A DNA stretch of 13,947 nt from an uncultured beta proteobacterium. Its GTDB lineage: Bacteria > Pseudomonadota > Gammaproteobacteria > Burkholderiales > Burkholderiaceae_C. Positions 1 to 6,746 of the stretch are shown here, piece after piece. Both the position numbers and the translations under genes were made by a program. The stretch covers positions 1-13,947 of the forward strand of contig CAIQEX010000067.1 in NCBI GenBank assembly GCA_903870955.1, read 5' to 3'. The notes under the pieces were generated by a model. The model ran no database searches, was not told where the DNA came from, and was given only the letters and a program-made list of their open reading frames with translations. The stretch's first letter is position 1; each line of letters opens with the position of its first letter.

Positions 1-835
1 AGGCTTCACTGGTGGAAGTCTCTTTTGCCTTTTCGGAACTAGGCAAGTTCAGCACAGCACCCGCGCGCAGACGGTTCAAGTTGTTTTTGGTGAATGCGTC
101 CGGGTTGGCGTTCAACAGCGCAACCAGCATTTGGTCCAGTGAAACATCGCTGCTTTTGGTGCTCAAGGCAATCTTGCTGGCAGAGTCACCCGGTTTGACA
201 ATGACCTGCTTGGCACTGCTGCTGTCCGACTTGCCAGGCGCTGGGGTGGGGGCCACTGGTGCCGGTTTAGACGCATTTGAACGCGCATTGTCGACTGAAG
301 GCGCAGGCGCAGCAGGCGCTACCTTTACCGGGGGCGGCGTTGGAACCGGGGCTGGTGCCGAAGAAGGTACCGTCGCCTGAGTCTGCGGCAAAGTTGGCGC
401 AGGTGCCGTCGGTTTAAGCGACGGCGGGTCAAACAGCATTGTGTAATCGCGCACGATACGGCCGGATGACCAACTGGCCTCCAGAATCATGTCAACAAAA
501 GGCTCGTTGATAGGACGGTCGCTGCTGAGGCGAATGTATGAACGACCATCGGACCGGCGCGCCAAGGTGGCCTGCAGCCCCGACATGGCAGCGTTGTAGT
601 CGAGTCCAGCGGCAACAAACGCTGCCGGCGACGCAACATTGGCTTTAAGCGATGCGGCTTCTTCGGCACTGATGTTCGGAACTTCAATTTCCGCTCGGAG
701 AGGCTCACCCAACGCGGATTGGACGGTGATGCGACCCAGCGAAAGCGCAAAAACCTCGGTAGTGGACAAGCCGAGTAGCGCAATGGCCGCGGCCGCCATG
801 GCGGTCCTTTGCCAGCGATGTGACTTTTCGATCAA
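1..835 (-). CDS. fimV: FimV-family peptidoglycan-binding protein, N-terminal part (3' end outside window)
   Basis: The reading frame is open from a TTG start at 835 to the left edge, 278 codons, with the C-terminus missing. Residues 1–30 form a signal peptide (basic IEKSHRWQR, an Ala/Leu core, cleavage probably after VFA30), followed by the FimV hallmark LSLGRITVQSALGEPLRAEI. A Pro/Ala-rich linker (about residues 145–208) leads to a LysM-like domain at about 212–265 (VIVKPGDSASKIA...). FimV proteins are inner-membrane-anchored, bind peptidoglycan through LysM, and act in type IV pilus secretin assembly and polar organisation; that role is family knowledge. TTG is chosen because a perfect AGGAGG lies 8 nt upstream (844–849) and it supplies the basic n-region. 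An in-frame ATG at 799 would lose both. The gene lies 226 bp downstream of asd, and asd–fimV adjacency is common in beta- and gammaproteobacteria. Confidence 0.9.
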   Translation of the reverse strand, partial: MIEKSHRWQRTAMAAAAIALLGLSTTEVFALSLGRITVQSALGEPLRAEIEVPNISAEEAASLKANVASPAAFVAAGLDYNAAMSGLQATLARRSDGRSYIRLSSDRPINEPFVDMILEASWSSGRIVRDYTMLFDPPSLKPTAPAPTLPQTQATVPSSAPAPVPTPPPVKVAPAAPAPSVDNARSNASKPAPVAPTPAPGKSDSSSAKQVIVKPGDSASKIALSTKSSDVSLDQMLVALLNANPDAFTKNNLNRLRAGAVLNLPSSEKAKETSTSEA

Positions 836-878
836 TTTATTAGCCTCCTGTGATCAGGCGAGCCCCGCAAATAAGCCA

Positions 879-907
879 ATTATGTGGCAGCTGGACCTGA
901 CTCTAAA
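879..907 (-). promoter_or_regulatory. Possible sigma70 promoter for fimV
   Basis: On the minus strand a CATAAT -10 (879–884, 5 of 6 consensus) lies 17 bp from TTTAGA (902–907, 4 of 6). This would start transcription about 35–40 nt before the TTG start of fimV. It was found by eye in an AT-richer stretch and is only a candidate. The 226-bp gap between asd and fimV otherwise shows only short palindromes (955–962, 970–977, 1008–1023), and no convincing terminator after asd. Confidence 0.35.
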
Positions 908-1061
908 ACGTAAAAAGTACCATAACATCAATGTCTTAGGCTGACAAGCTAAGGAAGCGCTTAAGTTTGTAAGCTTATCGCGGTAACAATGGACTTAGCC
1001 GCGAAATGTTGTCTGTTGACAACGAACCAGAGCCAGCCCCGGTCGTTGTCATCCACCGCTT

Positions 1062-2192
1062 TTACGCTTGCAACAAAATGCGCAACATTCGGCGCAGTGG
1101 CTCGGCAGCGCCCCACAGCAACTGGTCGCCAATGGTGAAAGCGCCCAAATATTCCGGTCCCATGGCCATCTTGCGGATGCGGCCCACGGGGATCGTCATA
1201 GTGCCCGTCACGGCAACCGGCGTCAGATCCTTGATGGTGGCTTCACGGGTATTGGGAACGACTTTGACCCACGGGTTATCGGCGGCGATCATGGCTTCGA
1301 TATCGGCCACTGGCACGTCTTTTTTCAGCTTGAAGGTCAATGCCTGGCTGTGGCAACGCATGGCACCCACGCGCACGCAAAATCCGTCGACCGGCGTTTC
1401 GACCGAGCCGAAGTTTGCACCTTGACCCAAAATTTTGTTGGTCTCGGCCTGGCCCTTCCACTCTTCCTTGGACATTCCATTGCCCAGATCCTTGTCGATC
1501 CAGGGAATCAGAGAACCGCCCAGTGGCACACCAAAGTTGGCTGTTTCGGATGCAGTAAGGGCACGTTGTTTGGCGATGACCTTGCGGTCGATTTCCAGAA
1601 TTGCGCTCTTGGGGTCATCCAGCATGGATTTCACTTCGGCGTTCAGCGTGCCGTATTGGGTGAGGAGTTCGCGCATGTGTTGCGCGCCGCCACCGGAGGC
1701 AGCCTGGTAGGTCTGTGTGGACATCCATTCGACCAGGCCCGCCTTGTAGAGCGCGCCCACGCCCATCAGCATGCAACTCACGGTGCAGTTGCCACCGATC
1801 CAGTTCTTGCCACCGTTAGCCAGTGCTTTTTGGATGACCGGCATGTTGACCGGATCCAGAATGATGACCGCATCCTTTTCCATGCGCAGCGTGGACGCGG
1901 CATCAATCCAGTGACCGTTCCAACCCGCTGCGCGCAGTTTGGGGAAAATCTCGGTGGTGTAGTCGCCACCTTGGGCGCTGATGATGATTTCGCAACGCTT
2001 CAGGGCGTCGACGTTGAACGCGTCCTGCAGCTTGGTTTCGTTCTTGGCCAGCGCCGGGGCGGTACCACCGGCGTTGGACGTGGAAAAGAACAGGGGCTCG
2101 ATCAGATCGAAGTCACCCTCTTGCACCATGCGGTCAATCAATACCGAGCCGACCATGCCACGCCAGCCGACCAATCCTACCAACTTGCTCAT
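1062..2192 (-). CDS. asd: Aspartate-semialdehyde dehydrogenase
   Basis: 376 residues, close to the Gram-negative type (E. coli 367). The enzyme reduces aspartyl phosphate with NADPH to aspartate semialdehyde in the cytoplasm, the branch point to lysine/diaminopimelate, threonine, isoleucine and methionine. Visible features: N-terminal nucleotide-binding loop [11 protein letters not shown] (residues 8–18), catalytic cysteine C136 in GGNCTVSCM, and the substrate/acid–base pair R274 and H281 in [11 protein letters not shown] with the spacing of E. coli R267/H274. The ATG at 2192 has AAAGGG (2200–2205) 7 nt upstream. It is separated from leuB by a terminator and a 300-bp leader, so it probably has its own transcript. 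The leader encodes a Thr/Lys-rich peptide (2296–2397), which suggests control by end-product amino acids. Identity is certain; regulation is inferred. Confidence 0.97.
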   Translation of the reverse strand: MSKLVGLVGWRGMVGSVLIDRMVQEGDFDLIEPLFFSTSNAGGTAPALAKNETKLQDAFNVDALKRCEIIISAQGGDYTTEIFPKLRAAGWNGHWIDAASTLRMEKDAVIILDPVNMPVIQKALANGGKNWIGGNCTVSCMLMGVGALYKAGLVEWMSTQTYQAASGGGAQHMRELLTQYGTLNAEVKSMLDDPKSAILEIDRKVIAKQRALTASETANFGVPLGGSLIPWIDKDLGNGMSKEEWKGQAETNKILGQGANFGSVETPVDGFCVRVGAMRCHSQALTFKLKKDVPVADIEAMIAADNPWVKVVPNTREATIKDLTPVAVTGTMTIPVGRIRKMAMGPEYLGAFTIGDQLLWGAAEPLRRMLRILLQA

Positions 2193-2249
2193 TTCATCGC
2201 CCTTTCAAAATAGTAAACAGTGCCGTACACGATTGCTTGCAGGCTGCTT

Positions 2250-2291
2250 GCCCGGCTCGTCTGGCCGGGAGGGGCGCACGACGAACCAGGC
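2250..2291 (-). promoter_or_regulatory. Two mutually exclusive RNA stems in the asd leader
   Basis: On the minus-strand RNA the segment GCCTGGTTCGTC (2280–2291), starting 4 nt after the stop of the leader ORF, can pair over 12 positions (10 Watson–Crick, 2 G·U) with GACGAGCCGGGC (2250–2261). The same downstream segment can instead form a 6-bp all-GC hairpin with CCCGGC (2264–2269), loop CAGACGA. The two stems cannot coexist. A ribosome at the leader stop codon would cover the first arm and favour the short hairpin; one stalled on the Thr/Lys codons would leave it free. No U-run follows the short hairpin, so it is not a classical intrinsic terminator. Rho, or effects on asd translation, would be needed. 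Confidence 0.45.
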
Positions 2292-2295
2292 TGGA

Positions 2296-2397
2296 TCAGC
2301 CCTTAATGGTCGTGGTTTTGGTGGAAGTTGCACGCACAGGCACACCGACCGCAGCGGCGGGTGTGGAGTTCAGGTTGAACAATTGGGCGTGAAACAT
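2296..2397 (-). CDS. Putative Thr/Lys-rich leader peptide upstream of asd
   Basis: A 33-codon ORF begins with MFHAQLFNLN and ends ATSTKTTTIKG-stop. Codons 24–32 read T-S-T-K-T-T-T-I-K: five Thr, two Lys and one Ile out of nine, in the position where stalling codons lie in amino-acid leader peptides such as thrL. Those amino acids are all made from the product of asd, which starts 103 nt downstream. A self-complementary stretch inside the ORF (arms 2341–2346 and 2360–2365, with inner stem 2349–2351/2355–2357) could be a pausing hairpin. No Shine–Dalgarno is visible; a TACAAT -10 box lies 8 nt before the ATG, which would make the mRNA leaderless or nearly so. A competing frame from an ATG at 2407 (34 codons) lacks this codon pattern. 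The peptide family is not one I recognise, and translation is unproven. Confidence 0.5.
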   Translation of the reverse strand: MFHAQLFNLNSTPAAAVGVPVRATSTKTTTIKG

Positions 2398-2405
2398 GGG
2401 GTTGC

Positions 2406-2411
2406 ATTGTA
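2406..2411 (-). promoter_or_regulatory. Candidate -10 element for the asd leader transcript
   Basis: TACAAT on the minus strand (5 of 6 consensus), with the leader-ORF ATG 8 nt downstream at 2397. I see no good -35 at 16–18 bp; the corresponding sequence is GGCTCA. The element sits just after the leuB terminator, as expected for a separate asd transcription unit. Confidence 0.4.
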
Positions 2412-2436
2412 GCGGAAGCTTTTTGGCGTGAGCCTT

Positions 2437-2477
2437 ACAAAATAGGCCCGCTACAGCGGGTAGCCTGCCTATTTTGT
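2437..2477 (-). terminator. Stem-loop terminator after leuB
   Basis: Perfect 11-bp inverted arms ACAAAATAGGC (2437–2447) and GCCTATTTTGT (2467–2477) enclose a 19-nt loop that can itself fold (CCGC...GCGG). It begins 15 bp after the leuB stop. The descending arm ends in TATTTTGT on either strand, so it may act in both directions. It separates the leucine operon from asd. Confidence 0.75.
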
Positions 2478-2492
2478 GAACTGGCGAGAAAA

Positions 2493-3563
2493 CTAGATGA
2501 GCGCCTTGACCACCGCGTCACCCATCTCTACCGTGCTGACCTTGGTCGTGCCTTCACTGTAGATATCGGCCGTGCGCAAGCCCTGCTGCAGCACTTTTTG
2601 TACCGCAGCTTCAATGCGTTGCGCGGCAGCTTCCTGGTTCAGGCTGAAGCGCAGCATCATGGCCGCGCTGAGGATGGTGGCCAGGGGGTTGGCTATTCCC
2701 TTACCGGCGATATCCGGTGCGCTGCCATGGCTGGGCTCATACAGGCCCTGGCCTTTGCTGTTCAGGCTGGCAGAAGGCAGCATGCCGATGGAGCCGGTCA
2801 GCATGGAGGCCTCGTCGCTCAGAATGTCGCCGAACATGTTGCCGGTGACCAGCACGTCAAACTTCTTCGGTGCCTTGACCAACTGCATGGCTGCGTTGTC
2901 CACCAGCATGTGGTCCAACGCGACGTCAGTGTATTGCTGCCCGATCTCCACCAAAACGTCCTTCCAGAGCTGGGAGGTTTCCAGAACGTTGTTTTTGTCC
3001 ACGCTGGTGACGCGCTTACTGCGCTTTTGAGCGGCCTGGAAGGCAACGTGCGCAATGCGTTCGATTTCGGGTCGGCTGTAACGCATGGTGTCAAAGGCTT
3101 CCTCGGCACCAGGGAAATGGCCATCGGTGGCAATTCGACGTCCTCGCGGCTGGCCAAAATAGATGTCACCGGTCAACTCGCGGATGATGAGGATGTCCAG
3201 CCCGGCAATCAACTCGGGCTTGAGGCTGGAGGCATCGACGAGTTGCGCGTAACAGATGGCCGGGCGGAAGTTGGCGAACAGGCCCATGTTCTTGCGCAGG
3301 CCCAGAATGGCCTGCTCGGGGCGTAGCGGGCGATCCAATTTGTCGTACTTCCAGTCGCCCACGGCGCCAAACAGCACGGCGTCAGAATCCATCGCCAGCT
3401 TCAAGGTGGATTCGGGTAGTGGATGGCCATGCGCTTCATAGGCGGCGCCGCCGACCAGCGCACTTTCCATTTCCAGGGGCAGGTCCAGGACCTGCAGAAC
3501 TTTGATGGCTTCTGCGACGATTTCGGTACCAATGCCGTCACCCGGCAATACTGCGATTTTCAT
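2493..3563 (-). CDS. leuB: 3-isopropylmalate dehydrogenase
   Basis: 356 residues, full family length. It oxidises and decarboxylates 3-isopropylmalate with NAD+ to 2-oxoisocaproate, the third step committed to leucine, in the cytoplasm. The N-terminus [14 protein letters not shown] is typical. Substrate-binding arginines are R90, R100 and R128 (in [10 protein letters not shown]), with Y135 following. K190 and D222 (VDNAAMQL) and metal-binding D246/D250 in GDILSDEAS are all present. The C-terminal NAD region [14 protein letters not shown] starts at residue 280. It begins 13 bp after the leuD stop with only a weak ribosome site (GAAAG), so translation is probably coupled to leuD. It is the last gene of the leuC–leuD–leuB operon and is followed by a terminator. 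Confidence 0.97.
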   Translation of the reverse strand: MKIAVLPGDGIGTEIVAEAIKVLQVLDLPLEMESALVGGAAYEAHGHPLPESTLKLAMDSDAVLFGAVGDWKYDKLDRPLRPEQAILGLRKNMGLFANFRPAICYAQLVDASSLKPELIAGLDILIIRELTGDIYFGQPRGRRIATDGHFPGAEEAFDTMRYSRPEIERIAHVAFQAAQKRSKRVTSVDKNNVLETSQLWKDVLVEIGQQYTDVALDHMLVDNAAMQLVKAPKKFDVLVTGNMFGDILSDEASMLTGSIGMLPSASLNSKGQGLYEPSHGSAPDIAGKGIANPLATILSAAMMLRFSLNQEAAAQRIEAAVQKVLQQGLRTADIYSEGTTKVSTVEMGDAVVKALI

Positions 3564-3576
3564 AATTTCTTTCGAT

Positions 3577-4227
3577 TCAGGAGGTCATGGAACGGGCTAG
3601 CCAGGGCTTCTGCGCCAGGCGTTCGGCTTCGAATGCCTTGATTTTCTCGCCGTGGCGCAAAGTCAAGCCGATGTCATCAAAGCCATTCAGCAGGCAGTAC
3701 TTGCGGAACCCCTGTACCTCGAATGGCAGTTCCACGCCATCTGGTTTGACCACGACCTGGCGCTCCAGGTCGATGGTTAACTGGTAACCCGGAAAGGCCA
3801 GGGCTTCGTTGAACAACTGGTCCACTTGCGCATCAGAAAGCACGATCGGCAACAGGCCATTCTTGAAACTGTTGTTGAAGAAAATGTCGGCATAGCTGGG
3901 CGCGATGATGGCCCTGAAGCCAAACTGGTCGAGTGCCCAGGGCGCGTGCTCGCGGGATGAGCCACAACCGAAGTTCTTTCGCGCGAGCAGGATTGAAGCC
4001 CCGGCGTAGCGGGCTTGGTTTAGCACAAAGTCCGGATTGGGCTTGCGGCTGCTGGGGTCCTGACCCGGAAAGCCTGCATCCAGGTAACGCCATTCGTCAA
4101 ACAGATTCTGGCCAAAGCCGGTCTTGCGAATTGATTTAAGAAACTGCTTGGGGATGATGGCATCGGTGTCCACGTTCTCGCGGTCCATGGGGGCCACCAG
4201 TCCTTGGTGTACGGTGAAGTTTTTCAT
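3577..4227 (-). CDS. leuD: 3-isopropylmalate dehydratase, small subunit
   Basis: 216 residues, usual for the betaproteobacterial small subunit. With LeuC it isomerises 2-isopropylmalate to 3-isopropylmalate. It supplies the swivel domain that closes over the active site; the signature [14 protein letters not shown] is at residues 86–99, and the N-terminal [17 protein letters not shown] substrate loop is at about 14–30. The ATG overlaps the TGA of the upstream lipoprotein gene (ATGA), and no good ribosome site precedes it. Its translation is therefore likely coupled to that small gene, which would tie lipoprotein and LeuD synthesis together. leuB follows 13 bp downstream. Confidence 0.97.
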   Translation of the reverse strand: MKNFTVHQGLVAPMDRENVDTDAIIPKQFLKSIRKTGFGQNLFDEWRYLDAGFPGQDPSSRKPNPDFVLNQARYAGASILLARKNFGCGSSREHAPWALDQFGFRAIIAPSYADIFFNNSFKNGLLPIVLSDAQVDQLFNEALAFPGYQLTIDLERQVVVKPDGVELPFEVQGFRKYCLLNGFDDIGLTLRHGEKIKAFEAERLAQKPWLARSMTS

Positions 4228-4352
4228 TTTTGCACTGCGCCTTCTATTTTTTCACCAGCCTTTTTGAGGTCCTGCCCGATACCTTTAACGGTGTTGCAGG
4301 CACTGATCAGCAAAGTGCTGGTCAGCAAACAAAGCGTGAGGAGATGTTTCAT
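4224..4352 (-). CDS. Entericidin A/B-family small lipoprotein
   Basis: 42 residues. A signal peptide [18 protein letters not shown] ends in the lipobox ISAC with C19 as the lipidated residue. The mature part [20 protein letters not shown] is a short amphipathic, Lys/Gly-rich helix of entericidin type. Entericidin B of E. coli is an outer-membrane-associated lipoprotein linked to programmed lysis; what family members in this leucine-operon position do is not known to me. The gene starts 10 bp after the leuC stop with an AGAGG ribosome site, and its TGA overlaps the leuD ATG, so it is embedded in the leucine operon. I recall the same placement from other Comamonadaceae, but could not check it. 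Family call is firm; role is open. Confidence 0.88.
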   Translation of the reverse strand: MKHLLTLCLLTSTLLISACNTVKGIGQDLKKAGEKIEGAVQK

Positions 4353-4362
4353 GGGATACCTC

Positions 4363-5811
4363 TTAGCTGAACTTGCGTATATCGACAAAGTGACCATGGA
4401 TGGCTGCCGCTGCAGCCATTGCCGGACTGACCAGGTGCGTGCGTCCACCGGCACCCTGACGGCCTTCGAAATTGCGGTTGCTGGTCGATGCGCAGCGTTC
4501 TCCTGGTTCCAGCCGGTCGGCATTCATGGCCAGGCACATGGAGCAACCGGGTTCGCGCCATTCAAAGCCGGCGGCCTTGAATATTTCGTGCAGGCCTTCA
4601 CGCTCCGCCTGGTCTTTCACCAAGCCAGAGCCGGGTACGACCATTGCCAACTTGACGTTCCTGGCGACTTTCTGCCCCAGTCTCTTCACCACGGCTGCAG
4701 CTTCACGCATGTCCTCGATACGGCTGTTGGTGCAAGAGCCAACAAACACCTTGTCGACAAAAATATCGTTCAAGGCTTTGCCGGGTTCCAGACCCATATA
4801 GGTCAGGGCGCGCTCAATCGCACCCCGTTTGTTGGCGTCTTTTTCCTTGTCTGGATCAGGCACGCAATCGTCGATGCCCAACACCATTTCGGGCGATGTT
4901 CCCCAGGTGACTTGCGGCACGATCTGCGATGCGTCAAGTTCAACGACGCTGTCAAATCGGGCGTCAACGTCTGTATGCAAAGTCTTCCAGTAGGCCACGG
5001 CCAAGTCCCATTCCACTGCAGCCGCAGCAGGGGTTGCCGCGTTGGCGCCGGGCGACAAGGGGCGACCTTTGACGTACTCGATGGTCTTTTCATCCACGGC
5101 AACCAGACCGGCTCGGGCACCCGCTTCGATGGCCATATTGCAGACCGTCATACGTCCTTCCATGCTGAGCGCCCGAATGGCTGAGCCACCAAACTCAATG
5201 GTGTAGCCCGTGCCGCCAGCGGTGCCAATCTTGCCGATGATGGCCAGCACAATGTCCTTCGCCGTACAGCCTTTGGGGATGCTTCCTTCGACCTTGATCA
5301 GCATGTTCTTGGCTTTTTTTGCCAGCAGCGTTTGGGTCGCCATCACATGCTCGACTTCGCTGGTGCCAATGCCGTGTGCCAGTGCGCCAAAGGCACCGTG
5401 GGTAGAAGTGTGGGAGTCGCCGCAGACGACCGTCATGCCGGGCAGCGTTGCGCCGTTCTCGGGCCCAATAACATGCACGATGCCCTGACGTTTGGATAGA
5501 AACGGGAAGTAGGCCGCCGAACCAAACTCCTGAATGTTGTGGTCCAGGGTAGTGACTTGCTCTTTGCTGGTGGGGTCGGTAATGCCATCGTAGCCGCGTT
5601 CCCAACCGGTGGTGGGCGTGTTGTGATCTGCCGTGGCAACGATGGAACTGACACGCCAGACTTTGCGACCGGCTTCACGAAGCCCTTCAAAGGCTTGGGG
5701 GCTGGTGACTTCGTGGACCAGGTGACGGTCTATATAGAGTACCGACGTACCGTCTTCTTCGGTGTGGACGACGTGTTCGTCCCAAAGCTTGTCATAGAGC
5801 GTGCGACCCAT
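4363..5811 (-). CDS. leuC: 3-isopropylmalate dehydratase, large subunit
   Basis: 482 residues, aconitase superfamily. With LeuD it forms the isopropylmalate isomerase heterodimer, the second committed step of leucine synthesis. It starts with the family-typical [15 protein letters not shown], and the ATG at 5811 has AAGGA 6 nt upstream. The three 4Fe-4S ligands are C360 in VGSCTNSR and C423/C426 in GCSMC. The active-site loop [12 protein letters not shown] is at about residues 131–142. An upstream in-frame TTG at 5871 would add 20 residues with no ribosome site and no family match, so it is not used. It is the first gene of the operon and divergent from an XRE-type regulator across 91 bp. The shared promoter region carries a perfect palindrome, so that regulator may act on leuC; this is inference. 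Confidence 0.97.
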   Translation of the reverse strand: MGRTLYDKLWDEHVVHTEEDGTSVLYIDRHLVHEVTSPQAFEGLREAGRKVWRVSSIVATADHNTPTTGWERGYDGITDPTSKEQVTTLDHNIQEFGSAAYFPFLSKRQGIVHVIGPENGATLPGMTVVCGDSHTSTHGAFGALAHGIGTSEVEHVMATQTLLAKKAKNMLIKVEGSIPKGCTAKDIVLAIIGKIGTAGGTGYTIEFGGSAIRALSMEGRMTVCNMAIEAGARAGLVAVDEKTIEYVKGRPLSPGANAATPAAAAVEWDLAVAYWKTLHTDVDARFDSVVELDASQIVPQVTWGTSPEMVLGIDDCVPDPDKEKDANKRGAIERALTYMGLEPGKALNDIFVDKVFVGSCTNSRIEDMREAAAVVKRLGQKVARNVKLAMVVPGSGLVKDQAEREGLHEIFKAAGFEWREPGCSMCLAMNADRLEPGERCASTSNRNFEGRQGAGGRTHLVSPAMAAAAAIHGHFVDIRKFS

Positions 5812-5856
5812 ATATTTTCCTTGTCTGGCATGTGGAGCCGGTATGGTGCACCTGTT

Positions 5857-5896
5857 TTTAAACTGGTACAAGAAGCAAATTTATACTGGTATAAAT
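5857..5896. promoter_or_regulatory. Palindromic operator and divergent promoters, leuC/XRE regulator
   Basis: A perfect 18-bp palindrome ATTTATACTGGTATAAAT spans 5879–5896. A degenerate second copy centred on ACTGGTAC (5857–5872) lies exactly 23 bp away, about two helical turns on the same face. On the plus strand the right arm forms an extended -10, TGGTATAAA (box 5890–5895), 7 nt before the regulator ATG. On the minus strand the leuC -10 is either TATAAA (5880–5885) or TATACC (5888–5893, 17 bp from TTGGTA at 5911–5916). Binding here would block both promoters. Assignment to the neighbouring regulator is inference from position. Confidence 0.55.
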
Positions 5897-5902
5897 ACCA
5901 CC

Positions 5903-6676
5903 ATGACCGATACCAATCCACGCGCGTTGTTGGGCGCATTCATTCGCGCGCACCGAGAGCGCCTCCCCTTGACTGGCAAGTTGCCAATGCGCAGGCGTAC
6001 GCCGGGTTGGCGTCGCGAAGAACTTGCCGAAGCGGCTGGGGTTGGACTCACCTGGATCACCTGGTTGGAGCAGGGCCGCGATGTTTCCGCGTCTCCTGCC
6101 GCCCTGGCACGTCTGTCAGACGCGTTGCGTCTGAACCCCGCTGAGCGGGCTTCCATGTTTGATCTTGCGGGACGGCGTGATCCCGTAGAACCGGGCGAAC
6201 CTTCTACTGAAATGCCGGAGCAGGTGCTGGCCTTGCCGATGCTACTGACTGTGCCGGCTTACCTGCTGGACCATTTATGGACGGCGCGTGCCTGGAACCC
6301 GGCGGCGGCCAGACTGTTTGTGGGCTGGTTGGACGAGGGGACTGAAAAGAACCTGTTGCGTTACGTTTTTCTAACCCCGGCAGCGAAGGGTCTGATTGCG
6401 GACTGGCCCGAGCGTGCGCAGCGGCTGGCTGCCGAGTTTCGGGCCGACTTCAGTCGCCGTCCGCGCGATGTGGCCATGCAGGCGTTGGTGGACGAATTGT
6501 CGGCGCAGAGCCCACTATTCACCAAGCTGTGGCGCGAACAGACGGTGCTGCACCGGGAAGGCGGGGAGCGCGGTTTCTGCAACGCGCAAGGGGGTACGGA
6601 CCGCTACCAACAAACCACATTGCTGGTCGCATCTCAGGTGGAATGCAAGCTGGTGTGTCTGGCACCCATGAACTGA
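5903..6676 (+). CDS. XRE-type transcriptional regulator with MmyB-like ligand-binding region
   Basis: 257 residues. The N-terminal helix-turn-helix (about residues 8–88) has the pattern TPGWRREELAEAAGVGLTWITWLEQGRD, typical of regulators annotated HTH plus MmyB-like ligand-binding domain. The remainder (about 108–255, beginning LPMLLTVPAYLLDHLWTARAWNPAA) fits that PAS-like sensor region. The ligand is unknown. ATG 5903 is chosen because the HTH begins soon after and an extended -10 (TGGTATAAA) ends 7 nt before it. There is no ribosome site, so the mRNA is probably leaderless. Starts further upstream would run through the promoter. It is divergent from leuC and convergent with gltA, with a shared terminator after both. 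Self-repression through the adjacent palindrome is likely; control of leuC is possible. Confidence 0.88.
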   Translation: MTDTNPRALLGAFIRAHRERLPLTGKLPMRRRTPGWRREELAEAAGVGLTWITWLEQGRDVSASPAALARLSDALRLNPAERASMFDLAGRRDPVEPGEPSTEMPEQVLALPMLLTVPAYLLDHLWTARAWNPAAARLFVGWLDEGTEKNLLRYVFLTPAAKGLIADWPERAQRLAAEFRADFSRRPRDVAMQALVDELSAQSPLFTKLWREQTVLHREGGERGFCNAQGGTDRYQQTTLLVASQVECKLVCLAPMN

Positions 6677-6684
6677 CGGCACGT

Positions 6685-6720
6685 AAAAAAGCCCGCCGAC
6701 GTTGCCGTGCGGCAGGCTTT
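6685..6720. terminator. Bidirectional terminator between gltA and the XRE regulator
   Basis: Arms AAAGCC-C-GCCG (6688–6698) and CGGC-A-GGCTTT (6710–6720) form a stem with one C·A mismatch, starting 8 bp after the regulator stop. On the minus strand the stem ends in a run of six T, a good intrinsic terminator for gltA and the sdh operon. On the plus strand only three T follow, so it is weaker for the regulator. Confidence 0.8.
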
Positions 6721-6746
6721 CGAGCCGGTAGGCTTAGTGCTCGAAC

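Noticed and set aside
1008..1023. GTTGTC-TGTT-GACAAC palindrome downstream of asd as a terminator
   Set aside because: Only 6 bp, not GC-rich, and without a T-run in the direction of asd transcription. A third GTTGTC at 1045–1050 looks like chance.
1068..2213. 381-codon plus-strand ORF opposite asd
   Set aside because: It mirrors asd in the complementary strand, has a low-complexity His/Gln-rich product with no recognisable domain, and no ribosome site. High-GC codon bias in asd explains the open frame.
2306..2407. Alternative 34-codon leader ORF starting at ATG 2407
   Set aside because: Its ATG lies inside the TACAAT box, and its His/Cys/Arg-rich product does not match any product of the asd pathway; the +1-shifted Thr/Lys frame does.
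5812..5871. 20-codon upstream extension of leuC from TTG 5871
   Set aside because: No ribosome site, and it runs through the promoter/operator region; ATG 5811 has AAGGA and the canonical LeuC N-terminus.
5812..5873. Leucine-rich leader peptide before leuC
   Set aside because: I looked for Leu codon runs in the leuC leader because of the asd case; none are present.
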